This document shows, one piece after another, positions 35,322 through 45,186 of a stretch of DNA of 64,000 nucleotides. How positions within the stretch are numbered: position 1 is the first letter of the stretch; every line of letters begins with the position of its first letter. The DNA comes from JAZDCZ01 sp046757925 (GTDB lineage: Bacteria; Gemmatimonadota; Gemmatimonadetes; Gemmatimonadales; GWC2-71-9): positions 1 to 64,000 of the forward strand of contig JBHHZE010000003.1 of assembly GCA_046757925.1 (NCBI GenBank). Reading direction: 5' to 3'. A program made the position numbers and the translations under genes. The notes beneath the pieces are model-generated. The model searched no databases, was not told where the DNA came from, and saw only the letters and a list, made by a program, of their open reading frames with translations.

Positions 35322-36074
35322 CTATGGGCCCGGTAGCAGTGCGATCGACCGGATTTCGTCCGATCCTAGGAAGCGGTCGTCCTTGTTGGTGTACCAGCTC
35401 CGCCTGCGCGGCACTCTCAAACCGTTGGATTCCACCACGCCTTCCAGAACTATGTACTCCCCGTCGTTCTTGGTCTCGTCGTGGTTGAAGCGGCACCCAA
35501 TCAGGGCTGTGGTTTCCGGGTCGAAGAAGAAATACCAACTGTCCGTCCCGATCTCGGGATCGTAGGTCACGTGGAGTGCAAGTGCGGGTTGCCCATTGAA
35601 CATCGTGTCAATGAGTGCCGGATCGATATGCGTGCCCGGGTCCCGGAGTTTCATCGGGAGACCGGTGAGAAACCCGTAATAGCTACGCCAGTAAAAACCA
35701 TCCTCCCGATCCAGTCGCATTTTCTTGCGTGTCTCGACGTCGGTACTGGAGTCGCCGTTCACTGTCGCAGTCCATGTGGAGCCGTCGGTGTGGTACTCAA
35801 AGTCTGCGCCCGCGTAGCGGCCGCGAAGGTCGAACTTCGAGCCGTCCGGATAGAGTGTGAGGTCGAGGTCCGATCGCTGGGATCCGTCGGCGCCCGTACC
35901 GAACCATTTGATGTGTACGGTGCTCTCCCCCCATACACCAGCCGGATCGTAGTATTCAATTGCGCGTGACAGAAGCGCTTGAGACGCGGTATCAACCCTG
36001 CCATCTTGTCGGTCGCATCCGCTGGTGCTGAGAGCCCAGAAAGCGAAGGCGCTGAGAGCAGCATATTTCTTCAT
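35322..36074 (-). CDS. DUF6503-like lipoprotein
   Basis: 250 residues, lipobox STSGC. The mature region starts with AIEYYDPAGVWGESTVHIKW, then a twisted beta pattern with FLTGLPMKLRDPG and SWYFFFDPETTALIG, as in the DUF6503 outer-surface lipoprotein group, which resembles LolA/LolB-like folds. Function unknown. 95 bases upstream of the creatininase gene start, same strand. Confidence 0.7.
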   Translation of the reverse strand: MKKYAALSAFAFWALSTSGCDRQDGRVDTASQALLSRAIEYYDPAGVWGESTVHIKWFGTGADGSQRSDLDLTLYPDGSKFDLRGRYAGADFEYHTDGSTWTATVNGDSSTDVETRKKMRLDREDGFYWRSYYGFLTGLPMKLRDPGTHIDPALIDTMFNGQPALALHVTYDPEIGTDSWYFFFDPETTALIGCRFNHDETKNDGEYIVLEGVVESNGLRVPRRRSWYTNKDDRFLGSDEIRSIALLPGP

Positions 36075-36204
36075 AATATGACCGAAACTAACGTGGAGCG
36101 GCCGATAGGGCGAGTTCCCGGCGATATCTTGGCATTCCCATCTGCCGCAGTCACGCTATTTTCTGACAGGCGAAAACCAAACAATCTCATGCGATGAGTA
36201 TGCC

Positions 36205-38436
36205 GTGCGAAGTTTCTTAGCTGTCTTCACAATGAGCCTTGTGATCGTGGTGCCCGCACATTCGGTGCAGAAGCACGCGCAGAGTGCCTCGCTGCCCACG
36301 GTGATAACCGACGCCGAGCGCATGGAGGTTGCGGCGGTCGAAGTCCACGTACCTCCGCACATAGACGGTGTGTTGAGTGACAGTGTTTGGGCCACGCACG
36401 CTCCTGTGACCGGATTCATTCAGGCCGAGCCGTATGAGGGGCGGCCGGCCACCGAGCGCACCGAAGTGTGGGTGTGCTTCGACTCGCATAACCTGTACAT
36501 CGCCGCGCGACTGTATTACCGCGACCCCGACGAGATTGTCGTGAGTGACATCAAGCGGGATTTCCGCAGCGACAACCAAGATACGTTCGAGGTCATTCTC
36601 GACACGTTTGGCGATCGTCGCAACGGATACGTGTTCGCGACGAATGCGGAGGGTGCCAGAGCTGACCGGCAGGTTACCAACGAAGGTAGGGAGATCAACT
36701 CTAGCTGGGATGCTCCTTGGACGGCCAAGGCACGTCGTTCGGGGGAAGGTTGGATGGTTGAGATGGCGATTCCGTTCGAAGGTGTACGATCGGCAAACTC
36801 GGAACACCTGGTGTGGGGTATCAACTTCAGCCGCCGGATCCGGCACAACAACGAGGTCGTGTTCTGGGCGCCGATACCGCGCGCGTACGCACTGACCCGG
36901 TTGTCCTTGGCGGGCAACCTGACGGGTCTCAAGTCGATAAACCGCGGGCGCGACCTCCGCATAACACCCTACGTACTCGGCCGCACGGTACGAGAAACCG
37001 GAGGAACATCGTTCGATCAGAAGGGCGACGGGGGAGTGGATATCAAGTACGGCGTAACGAACGGTCTGACCCTGGATCTCACTGTGAATCCCGATTTCGC
37101 ACAGGTCGAGGCCGACGCTCAGCTGGTCAACCTGACCCAATTCAGCCAGTTCTTCCCGGAGAAAAGAGATTTCTTCCTCGAGAACTCCGGGCTGTTCTTC
37201 ATTGGCGACACCCCACGCAATACGCGCGTGTCCACGGCTCCCCGCGGCGACGAAGACCTTCTAGTGTTTTTCAGCCGCCGTATGGGGCTTTCAGAGGACG
37301 GCAGACCGATTCCCATCGACGGTGGTTTGCGACTTACCGGACAGGCCGGTGATTTTCAGATTGGCGCAATGGGACTGCGGACCCGCGAGACAGCCGACGT
37401 CAACGCCAACGACTACGGCGTGTTCCGGTTGCGCCGCAATCTATTCGCCAATTCGGACGTCGGAACACTGATCATGACCCGGGTGAACGCCGACGATGCG
37501 GGTGACTACAACTACATCTATGGAGGTGATGCAAACATTCGGTTGCCGGGGCGAGTGGACTGGAGTTCGTTCTTTCTCAACACGGAAACACCCGGCGTGA
37601 CGGGTCCGCGGTATGCATTCCAGACCTCGCTCAATCGTGAGGCTAATTTCGTCCACGCCAAGTTCGGCCTCCTGGCCATCGGTGACAACTTCAACGACGA
37701 GTTGGGATTCGTGCGTCGCACCGGCGTGCGCAAGTGGTCGATGGATGTCGGGATCCGCCCCAGGTTCGCCGGCCTCAGACGTCGCGGCGTGCGCGAGATG
37801 CATCCACATTTGGTATGGAAATACATCACCAACCAATCGGGCAAGATGTTGGCCAAGTCCTTCCACAGTGGTTACACGTTCTTCTTGAACAATGGCGGAT
37901 ACGGAGAACTGTCGGTGAATCCAACCACCGAGACGTTGTCGTCTCCTCTCAGCGTGAGTCGGGACGCGCCGCCGGTGCCCGCCGGACGTCATGACTGGAC
38001 GACGTATATGCTCCGCATGAACTCCGACGCCAGCAAACCTGTGTCGGTCAGCCTGACGGGCATTGTCGGTGGACTTTGGACGGGAACTCAGCGCACCATA
38101 CGTGTGACCACGACCGTGCGGCCTTCGTACAAGATGTCAGCGAGTCTGGGGTTGTCGCGAACGGCGGGGGACCTCAACGTGCCGGACGGCGATTTCGTGA
38201 GTGAGATTTGGACCATGCGCGGGAACGTTTCCTTCACCACTAACATGTTTGTGGGTGCGCTGGTGCAATATCTCGCCGACCGTGATCTCCTGAACGTCAA
38301 CGTGAGATTCAACTTCATACACGGTCCGCTCAGCGACCTTTTCATCGTTTACAACGAGCAGCGTTTCACATCCGATACCAGCCTTGCTCCCGGTCGCTCC
38401 GTGATACTCAAGTTCACGCAGATGCTGGGGTTCTGA
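36205..38436 (+). CDS. DUF5916 outer-membrane protein with CBM9-like domain (copy 2)
   Basis: 743 residues from GTG at 36205. Signal peptide FLAVFTMSLVIVVPAHS. Same layout as the 23505 protein: CBM9-like sandwich (PHIDGVLSDSVWATHAPVTG, LYIAARLYYRDP) to about 240, then barrel with NPDFAQVEADAQLVNLTQF and FFPEKRDFFLENSGLFF. Ends IIKFTQ-type strand MLGF, with Phe as last residue as in outer-membrane barrels. Divergent from the DUF6503 lipoprotein. Confidence 0.92.
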   Translation: MRSFLAVFTMSLVIVVPAHSVQKHAQSASLPTVITDAERMEVAAVEVHVPPHIDGVLSDSVWATHAPVTGFIQAEPYEGRPATERTEVWVCFDSHNLYIAARLYYRDPDEIVVSDIKRDFRSDNQDTFEVILDTFGDRRNGYVFATNAEGARADRQVTNEGREINSSWDAPWTAKARRSGEGWMVEMAIPFEGVRSANSEHLVWGINFSRRIRHNNEVVFWAPIPRAYALTRLSLAGNLTGLKSINRGRDLRITPYVLGRTVRETGGTSFDQKGDGGVDIKYGVTNGLTLDLTVNPDFAQVEADAQLVNLTQFSQFFPEKRDFFLENSGLFFIGDTPRNTRVSTAPRGDEDLLVFFSRRMGLSEDGRPIPIDGGLRLTGQAGDFQIGAMGLRTRETADVNANDYGVFRLRRNLFANSDVGTLIMTRVNADDAGDYNYIYGGDANIRLPGRVDWSSFFLNTETPGVTGPRYAFQTSLNREANFVHAKFGLLAIGDNFNDELGFVRRTGVRKWSMDVGIRPRFAGLRRRGVREMHPHLVWKYITNQSGKMLAKSFHSGYTFFLNNGGYGELSVNPTTETLSSPLSVSRDAPPVPAGRHDWTTYMLRMNSDASKPVSVSLTGIVGGLWTGTQRTIRVTTTVRPSYKMSASLGLSRTAGDLNVPDGDFVSEIWTMRGNVSFTTNMFVGALVQYLADRDLLNVNVRFNFIHGPLSDLFIVYNEQRFTSDTSLAPGRSVILKFTQMLGF

Positions 38437-38515
38437 CTGCAGATCGGTTCTTACAGGCCGCTACTGGATCCAGCTGAACTGCGCCGATCACCGATACTGC
38501 GGCAGTCCACTACTG

Positions 38516-40207
38516 CTACGGCTGCTGACCCCCAGGTCCGCGTGCCGTTCCCTCACTACCTGGATCGGATGCTCCTTCCCAGACCCCGGTCTCCGAGTGG
38601 AATCGGATCGCCTGGACGCGGCCGAACGAGCCGGCGCGGGGTGTCGATGTCACCTTGAATCCCATTTCCTTGACCACCGCGACTTGATCCTGCGTCCAAC
38701 CCCTGGACGGGAGTGTCTCCATCGCGATGCCGTCAAAAGCGAACGTAGAATCGAAACTCGGATGCACTCGCGGCGCCGCCAGGGCATCCGGCAGTGACAA
38801 TCCGTCGTCTATCACGCGACTGGCCACCTGGACAACCGACGAGATGATTCTGAGCCCGCCAGCCGCGCCCAACACCAACACCACTTTGCCATCCCGCAAC
38901 ACGAACACAGGAGTGATACCGGAGCGAGCGCGTGTGCCTGGCTTAGTGGCACCACTGAGGTAACCGCCGAGCGTCACCGCGTAGAGGAAGCCGAGACCAG
39001 GAGTTGCCACCTTCGACCCCATGATGGGGCCGACAGTCTGGGTGAGCGATACGATCATCCCGGCACTGTCCGCCACCGAGATGTGCGTGGTGTAGCCGCT
39101 GTCGTCGGGAGGGAAGAACCGCGGGGATGGACTGCCACCCGTATGGGCACCCACCGAATCGCCGATACGAATCTTTTTCGCCTGACTGGCGGCCCACTCC
39201 TTGGAGGTTGCCCTCTTGGCCGTCGTGTCCGGTCCCAGGCGCCTGAGGTCCGGTATCGCAAGGGCGATCGCCTGGGCGGTTATGGTCGCCCACTCCTCGG
39301 CGGTGTATTCGGCTCGGCTGAAGTTCTCCATGATCTGGAGAGACTGAACGGCTATTGCGCCAGACGCGGGAACGTCCATCGCGACCAGGTCGTAGCCCCG
39401 GTAGCTGCCGTGAACGATGCGGGCGTCTTCGGCACGGTAGTTGGCCAACGACTGCAATGTTACCAGTCCGCCGTGTTCCGCCATGTCTGCCGCAATGGCG
39501 TGCGCAATCTCGCCCCGATAGAAAACGTCGGCGCCGCCCCTGGCGATCTTGCGGTACGTCTGTGCCAATACGGGTTGTCGCAGTAGGTCGCCAGCACGAT
39601 ATGGTGTCATATCCGGCTTCAGGTAGGAGGCACGTGCACCTTTCGATTCAGCGATCTGTTTGGCGGCCAACGTATGAAACCAGGCCTGGCCCGGCAGGAG
39701 CCGAAAGCCGTTCTCGGCATACTCGATCGCAGGTGCCATGACCGTTTCCAGTGGAAGCGAACCGTGCTCTTTGTACAGTCGGATGAGGCCCGCCAGTGCC
39801 CCCGGAACGCCAATAGTGGCGTAGCCGTACGATGCGGTGACCCCTTTACTCGAATCGTAATCCGTTGGCACCTGTGTGGTACCATCTATTCCGTAAATGC
39901 GGCCGTCCGAGTTCCGTATGAGTATCTGATTGCGCCCGCCGATGCTGTTCATCGAGGGACGCACCACCGCTACGGCGAATGCAGCTGCGGCCGCAGCATC
40001 TGCGGCATTCCCACCCTGTTCGAGCACGTGCACTCCGGCCCATGTGGCCAGAGGATGTGCCGTTACCACCATGCCCGCTGTGGAGCGTGCCGTCTGGTAT
40101 CGGCCCTGCGCCATGAGAGTGCCACACCAGACACTCATCGACCCGAACACGCTTAGGAGCACTATAGCGATCACATGACGATTGGTTACGCCTGGCCTAG
40201 ATCTCAT
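38516..40207 (-). CDS. ggt: Gamma-glutamyltransferase, exported
   Basis: 563 residues from ATG at 40207, with AAGGATAG upstream. Signal peptide IAIVLLSVFGSMSVWCG. GGT features: VTAHPLATWAGVHVLEQGGNAADAAAA at the front, PAIEYAENGFRL, ATIGVPGALAGL, and the autoprocessing Thr in YTTHISVAD (about residue 378), where cleavage makes the active N-terminal nucleophile. Hydrolyses or transfers gamma-glutamyl groups from glutathione and peptides in the periplasm. The left palindrome of the toxin module begins 28 bases upstream of its start. Confidence 0.93.
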   Translation of the reverse strand: MRSRPGVTNRHVIAIVLLSVFGSMSVWCGTLMAQGRYQTARSTAGMVVTAHPLATWAGVHVLEQGGNAADAAAAAAFAVAVVRPSMNSIGGRNQILIRNSDGRIYGIDGTTQVPTDYDSSKGVTASYGYATIGVPGALAGLIRLYKEHGSLPLETVMAPAIEYAENGFRLLPGQAWFHTLAAKQIAESKGARASYLKPDMTPYRAGDLLRQPVLAQTYRKIARGGADVFYRGEIAHAIAADMAEHGGLVTLQSLANYRAEDARIVHGSYRGYDLVAMDVPASGAIAVQSLQIMENFSRAEYTAEEWATITAQAIALAIPDLRRLGPDTTAKRATSKEWAASQAKKIRIGDSVGAHTGGSPSPRFFPPDDSGYTTHISVADSAGMIVSLTQTVGPIMGSKVATPGLGFLYAVTLGGYLSGATKPGTRARSGITPVFVLRDGKVVLVLGAAGGLRIISSVVQVASRVIDDGLSLPDALAAPRVHPSFDSTFAFDGIAMETLPSRGWTQDQVAVVKEMGFKVTSTPRAGSFGRVQAIRFHSETGVWEGASDPGSEGTARGPGGQQP

Positions 40208-40234
40208 TCGCTATCCTTGTAGAAAGATTCGGGA

Positions 40235-40266
40235 ATGTAGCGGCGACGCATACGTCGCCGCTACAT
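40235..40266 (+). repeat. Left palindrome of the VapBC-like module
   Basis: Perfect 14-base arms ATGTAGCGGCGACG and CGTCGCCGCTACAT around loop CATA. The partner at 41003-41036 carries loop TATG, the reverse complement, so the two face each other. Typical REP geometry. Confidence 0.9.
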
Positions 40267-40322
40267 CCTGTCACGTCTTCAGTTGGATGTTTGCATTGCA
40301 GATGCATTACGTTTGTCGTGAG

Positions 40323-40583
40323 ATGGAAGATCAGATTACGCTGCGAGTATCGCGGGAATTATACCGAGCGCTGACGCGTCAGGCGCGTAAGCAAGGGGTT
40401 GCCAAGTCGCGGCTGGTGCGCGAGGCAATCGAAACCTACCTTGCTGCCACGAGCGGCGAGGAAGCTCCGACTGCTACATGGGATAGATTGGCGCCGTTGA
40501 TCGGGTCGGTGTGTCTGGATCGAAGTGCGATAGAGCAAGATGCGCTGACTCGGCAAATCAGTGAGCACAACTTACCAGGCTGA
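40323..40583 (+). CDS. Ribbon-helix-helix antitoxin-like protein
   Basis: 86 residues from ATG at 40323. N-terminal RHH (ITLRVSRELYRALTRQARK, then KSRLVREAIETYL), as in CopG/VapB-type antitoxins, with an acidic and flexible C-terminal half for toxin binding. 12 bases before the PIN gene. Probably represses its own promoter; sites not identified, though the upstream palindrome is a candidate. Confidence 0.85.
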   Translation: MEDQITLRVSRELYRALTRQARKQGVAKSRLVREAIETYLAATSGEEAPTATWDRLAPLIGSVCLDRSAIEQDALTRQISEHNLPG

Positions 40584-40595
40584 TGCCCGACATCG

Positions 40596-41009
40596 ATGCG
40601 CGACGTGCTGCTCGACACAGGGCCTCTCATTGCGGCGTTGGATAGATCAGATCAATGGCACCTCGCCTGTGTCGATGCCTGGCCCGACTTGGTCGATCGC
40701 TGCGTTACGACGGAGGCGGTAGTAACCGAAGCGTCGCATCTCGTTCAGCGGGGCGGTGCGTCCGCAGGGCTGCCACTCGAGTTCTTGCTAGCCGCCCGTA
40801 TCCCCATACTCGGCCTGGAATTACATCTCCATCGGCAAGCGGCGCGCCTAATGACACATTATGCCGATCTTTCCATGGATTATGCGGATGCTACCCTGGT
40901 TGTATTGGCGCAGGCTCTCCAAATCGCAACCGCGTTTACGACGGACCGAAAAGGGTTTGCGGTTTATCGCGCCGCCCACAACCGAGAGTTCGATATCGTA
41001 CCGATGTAG
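40596..41009 (+). CDS. PIN-domain toxin (VapC-like)
   Basis: 137 residues. PIN acidic residues: Asp7 in LLDTGPLIAALD, Glu in TEAVVTEASHL, Asp in MDYADATLV, Asp in TTDRKGF. VapC toxins are Mg2+-dependent ribonucleases that cut tRNA or rRNA. The length is typical. The final codons, PIVPM and the TAG stop at 41007-41009, overlap the right palindrome. Confidence 0.9.
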   Translation: MRDVLLDTGPLIAALDRSDQWHLACVDAWPDLVDRCVTTEAVVTEASHLVQRGGASAGLPLEFLLAARIPILGLELHLHRQAARLMTHYADLSMDYADATLVVLAQALQIATAFTTDRKGFAVYRAAHNREFDIVPM

Positions 41010-41036
41010 CGGCGACGTATGCGTCGCCGCTACATC
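41003..41036 (+). repeat. Right palindrome of the VapBC-like module
   Basis: 15-base arms GATGTAGCGGCGACG and CGTCGCCGCTACATC around loop TATG, reverse complement of the left loop. Includes the PIN stop codon. Also 11 bases from the stop of the RCC1 lipoprotein, so it may act as a bidirectional terminator. Confidence 0.9.
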
Positions 41037-41046
41037 ATAACAGCTT

Positions 41047-44000
41047 CTAGCTGCCGGACACCAGCACTGGCACGCTCGAATCGGTGTTCGTACCGTCGCC
41101 GAGCTGGCCGTTGAAGTTCCTGCCCCAGCAGTAGATCGCGCCGCTGCCGGTGATCACGCACGCATGAGATGTGCCGAGGTCGCCCTCGCCTACGGAAAGT
41201 CCTCCAACCACTTGTACCGGAACGGTGCTGGCGGTCGTTGTACCATCACCCAGCTGTCCCGATGAGTTGTCGCCCCAACAGTACACTGCGCCGGCTACCG
41301 TCGCACCGCAGGCGAAGCTCGAACCGGTCGCCGCTCCTTGATCAAACACAACATTGCCCGACACCACTACCGGAACATTGCTATTGGTGGTGCTTCCGTT
41401 ACCCAATTGGCCGTTGGCGTTGTTGCCCCAGCAATATGCTCCTCCGGCTAGAGTGCCTGCGCATGTCGTTTCGTTGTTTGTGCTGGGTGTATCGAAGGTC
41501 AGTCCGCCCGCAACCGCAACCGGCGCGTTGCTCGCAGTGTTGGTCCCGTCACCCAGTTGCCCGCTGGTGTTGTCTCCCCAGCAGTACACGAGGTCGGCAG
41601 TGGTCACGCCGCAGGTGTGAGCGCGTCCGGACGCGCTGAACTTAGACGCACTGATCTCAAAGTACAGCAGTTGACCCGCCACCGGCACAGGCACGCTGCT
41701 GCTGGTGTTCGTACCGTCCCCCAACTGGCCCTCCGTATTCCTACCCCAGCAGTACCCTTGGCCGGTCGTCAGCACCCCACATGTGTGCTGGTTGCCGGCG
41801 CTGATGTTGGCGAACAGACCTCCTCCCGACACCAACACCGGTACGTTGCTTGAGGTTGTGGTGCCGTCGCCGAGTTGGCCCCACGCCGTGTTGCGGCCCC
41901 AGCAGTAGGCTGCCTGGGCGGTAGTGATCCCGCAGCTATGGTCGCCTCCCGCCGTGATCTCGGTGAACGTGAGACCGCCGGACACCGGCACCGGCACGTT
42001 GCTCGCAGTGTTGGTGCCGTCGCCGAGCTGACCGTTTGTGTTGTCCCCCCAACAGTATGCCCGTCCGATAGCATCGATCGCGCAGGAGTGGGCCCGTCCC
42101 GTGCCTACCAAGGTGAACTGCTGTCCACAGCTGGGAGTGAGTATGGCACCGCCCTGTGCGTCGAAGTCGGCACCGCTGCACGTGGCGGGGGAAGTGATTC
42201 CGAGACTTATGTTGAGTTGGTTCACCGTCGGGTCATCCGAGTCCGTCGCCCGTACGTACGCCCCGACCCCGCGAGTTGGTGCCGTGGCAAACGTCAGACC
42301 CGTCATACTATAGGTCGATAGTGCGCCGGGATGGACGATGTTGAACTGTACCTCTCCGGGGCTGTAGTTGACGAAACTCACGTTGGACACTCGGCTAAAG
42401 AATCCGAACGACGGGAAACTGGGTGTACCGTTCCACTCCAGCAACACGTGATCGAGCACGAGATCCCCGATGGAAAGCCCCCCGACTGCCAACTTGTGGC
42501 CGTTCCCAATGATGGTGGCCGGTTGCCCCGGAAACTTCGTGAGGTTGCTGTGTGCGAAGACATCGCTCGCCAGAGTGATCGTGGTCGGGTTATTGGGGAT
42601 CTGTATGTGGGCGAAGTGTGATAGCGCCACTCCCGGCCCGATGCCAGGATTCTCGAACGAGATCGTCTGCGGTGTGGTGTTGCCGTTGAATATGACAACA
42701 GTGTTTCCGCCCGCATGGAAGCTCTCCGGGCTGTTCGTACCCGTTTGGGTAAAGTTGCCCGCTACGGAGATCTCGGCATCAGTCAGCAATCCGGCTATCG
42801 ATCCTCCGCCGAACACGATGTTGCCCAGCACATTCAAGATCTCGTAGCTGGTATCGAACGTGGCGATCAGGACTCCGTTGTCCTGGGTTATGAAATCGCC
42901 GTTCACCGTGATCTCTGTGCTGTTCATGTCGAGCGCCCCGTTCTTCGACACCACTAGATTCCCGGCAATGCCTGACTGAACGGAAAACGAGGCATCCAAC
43001 TGGGCCGGACCCTGCACCTCGACGTTGTTGTATGGAATATCGGTGATGACCTGATTCTGTGGCCCCGTACGCGCAAAGATCACTGTCCCGACGTTGAATG
43101 TGCCCGTCGGTGTGAGAACGCCGCCGATGGACAGTTGTCCCGATGGCATCGTCACGGTTCCACCGGTTATCAAGTCACCGGGAATCTGGAATGTGCCGGC
43201 GCCCTGCAACGTTGCGGTCGCACCATGTGTAAAGGTCCCGCTCACGGCGAGCGTACCGCTCTGGACGTTGACCGTGCCGGTGTTGTTCAGGTCGGCGTCG
43301 AGCGTCGCCAGGCCGGTGCCGACCGAACGCCTGAGCGTGCCGTTGTTTACGAACGATGGCCTGGTGCCACCAAGCGTGAACTGCAAGGCGACATCGCCCT
43401 GGATATCGAAGATCGCGCCGGCGGGGTTGGTAATGACGGAGCCGTTGCCGCTCGAAATGTCACCGGCCGTCCACGTCGCCGTGCCGCTGTTGAAAAACCC
43501 CCTGGCGTCGAGCGTCTTGGCGCCGCCGCCGAGGATCGCAGTACCGGTAGAGGCCAGGCTCACATCCCCGCCGCCGGTCCACGTCCCGCCCGTCCAGTTG
43601 ATGGAGGTGGAGACGGCGAGATCTCCGGGTCCGCCCAGCGTCCCGGCACTCATCGTGAGGGAAATCGTGGTCGCAGGGGCCGTGATGTTGTTGAAGTTCA
43701 CCGTGCCACCCATAACGAGGGTGCCGGCAGCGGCGGCGTAGCTGCCGCTTACGGTGGCGGCACCGCCCGCAAAGTTCACAGCCAATGTGCCTGCGATCCC
43801 TGACCCTGCGCTGAGCGTGTGTGTGCCGCTCGCAAAGGTGAGGGCACCGCCGGTCACGGAAGATATCGATCCGTCAATGACGGAATTGCCGTCCAGCACG
43901 AGCGATCCCTCGACGGTGACAGTGGCATTGGCACCCACGCTCGATGTGCCCATGACCGCAAGCGCGTTTCCGCCCAGCGCCAGCGTCTGAGTCCCGGTAG

Positions 44001-45186
44001 CACCGCCCAGTGTAAGGCCGCCGAGCGTCACTGTTGGCACATCCAGTGTCACCGTGTACGTACCTGTCAGATCGATGATGACAGTGCTACCCGCTCCTGG
44101 CACCACACCAAGGTCCCAATTGGCCGGATTGCTCCAGTTTCCGCCCGCGGGATTGGTCCACCGGACGGTGGCGGCCTGCGCCGTGGCGTTCAGTGTGACG
44201 GTGGTGTCGTTGATGGCGGGTATGCGGGCCGTCGCCTGCATCGGGCCGGCCGTGCCGCCAAGTATCCAGCTCACCTGGGCTATACCCAATGTGTCGGTCA
44301 ACACCGAATCACCGGACAAGGATCCGTTGCCGGCCGCAGCGGCGAACACGACCAGCGCCCCCTCCACTCCCAAGCCGTCCGCCGCGGTGAGTCTCACGCC
44401 GACGGGCAGGGGAAGGGGAGATCCGATTGCCGCCGTCTGGTTGTCGCCGATCTTGGTTATGCTGCTGGGCCTCGGCTGCACCATCACCGAAGCCGTGTCG
44501 GCAGGACCGGTCAGCAGTTGCGCAACCACCGGCACGGTCCCGCGCTTCGAGCCTGCGAGAAACGCGCCCAGCTTGTCGTCGGGGAAGGTGCCGCCCGCGG
44601 TGTCGAGGCTGTTCCAGCGAATCGGCGTTCCGGGGATCGCCTGTCCCAGCGTATCGCGTGCCTCGGCCTGGAGTGTCACCACCTGGCCCTCCAGGGCCAT
44701 TGCATTCGCCGTCGTAATCACTACCGTCGCCGCATTGGACCCCGGCCCCGTGTAGGTCAAGGGAACTTGCGTAACCTGAGGACTGTCCGCCGATGTCGAT
44801 GCGGTCACAGCAATAGGGCCGGCGCGAAATACCGTGTCTTGGGAAGCGTCGATCAGCGCGAGTCGGAGCAAGAACACCTCCGACGGGTCAGTCAACTGGA
44901 CCGTGATCGAGAGATCCACGGAGTCTTGTCCCGCCGTGAGAGCCACAACAGTGTCGAGGGCTACCGTCGCCGTAGAATCCTCGCGCGTCAGCGTTATGCG
45001 TATCTTCTCGACAGGCAGCATGCTGGCCGCGATGCTCTGGAACACCGGCACGATGGCGACGTAGCCCGTGATCGGGGATTGTGGACCCGTACTATCGTCT
45101 CGGCAGGAGGCTGCCAGAAACAGGGTGGCTACAACGATACTCAGACCGATAAAGGGCCTGCTGAGGCCGAGCTGCTGATACTTCAC
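41047..45186 (-). CDS. Large surface lipoprotein with Big-like domains and RCC1 repeats
   Basis: 1379 residues. Lipobox LAASC with following DDSTGP, frequent in Gemmatimonadota lipoproteins. About 140-340: Big/Ig-like modules (TLQAEARDTLGQAIPGTPIRW; TAADGLGVEGALVVF). About 345-1000: Gly/Thr-rich beta-helix or autotransporter-type region starting GGNWSNPANWDLG. About 1050-1379: seven RCC1-type blades, each with a YCWG core and GQLGDGT. Seven blades would close a beta propeller. Likely an adhesive or binding protein on the outer surface. The DNA of the repeats is also similar, so recombination could change blade number. Confidence 0.9.
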   Translation of the reverse strand: MKYQQLGLSRPFIGLSIVVATLFLAASCRDDSTGPQSPITGYVAIVPVFQSIAASMLPVEKIRITLTREDSTATVALDTVVALTAGQDSVDLSITVQLTDPSEVFLLRLALIDASQDTVFRAGPIAVTASTSADSPQVTQVPLTYTGPGSNAATVVITTANAMALEGQVVTLQAEARDTLGQAIPGTPIRWNSLDTAGGTFPDDKLGAFLAGSKRGTVPVVAQLLTGPADTASVMVQPRPSSITKIGDNQTAAIGSPLPLPVGVRLTAADGLGVEGALVVFAAAAGNGSLSGDSVLTDTLGIAQVSWILGGTAGPMQATARIPAINDTTVTLNATAQAATVRWTNPAGGNWSNPANWDLGVVPGAGSTVIIDLTGTYTVTLDVPTVTLGGLTLGGATGTQTLALGGNALAVMGTSSVGANATVTVEGSLVLDGNSVIDGSISSVTGGALTFASGTHTLSAGSGIAGTLAVNFAGGAATVSGSYAAAAGTLVMGGTVNFNNITAPATTISLTMSAGTLGGPGDLAVSTSINWTGGTWTGGGDVSLASTGTAILGGGAKTLDARGFFNSGTATWTAGDISSGNGSVITNPAGAIFDIQGDVALQFTLGGTRPSFVNNGTLRRSVGTGLATLDADLNNTGTVNVQSGTLAVSGTFTHGATATLQGAGTFQIPGDLITGGTVTMPSGQLSIGGVLTPTGTFNVGTVIFARTGPQNQVITDIPYNNVEVQGPAQLDASFSVQSGIAGNLVVSKNGALDMNSTEITVNGDFITQDNGVLIATFDTSYEILNVLGNIVFGGGSIAGLLTDAEISVAGNFTQTGTNSPESFHAGGNTVVIFNGNTTPQTISFENPGIGPGVALSHFAHIQIPNNPTTITLASDVFAHSNLTKFPGQPATIIGNGHKLAVGGLSIGDLVLDHVLLEWNGTPSFPSFGFFSRVSNVSFVNYSPGEVQFNIVHPGALSTYSMTGLTFATAPTRGVGAYVRATDSDDPTVNQLNISLGITSPATCSGADFDAQGGAILTPSCGQQFTLVGTGRAHSCAIDAIGRAYCWGDNTNGQLGDGTNTASNVPVPVSGGLTFTEITAGGDHSCGITTAQAAYCWGRNTAWGQLGDGTTTSSNVPVLVSGGGLFANISAGNQHTCGVLTTGQGYCWGRNTEGQLGDGTNTSSSVPVPVAGQLLYFEISASKFSASGRAHTCGVTTADLVYCWGDNTSGQLGDGTNTASNAPVAVAGGLTFDTPSTNNETTCAGTLAGGAYCWGNNANGQLGNGSTTNSNVPVVVSGNVVFDQGAATGSSFACGATVAGAVYCWGDNSSGQLGDGTTTASTVPVQVVGGLSVGEGDLGTSHACVITGSGAIYCWGRNFNGQLGDGTNTDSSVPVLVSGS

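Larger units (their letters stand above)
40235..41036. other. Palindrome-framed toxin-antitoxin cassette
   Basis: Two near-identical palindromes with mirror-image loops enclose the RHH and PIN genes and nothing else. The right palindrome contains the stop codon of the PIN gene. This could be a RAYT-mobilised unit or a REP-BIME pair that happened to flank the genes. No target duplication can be judged. Confidence 0.45.
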
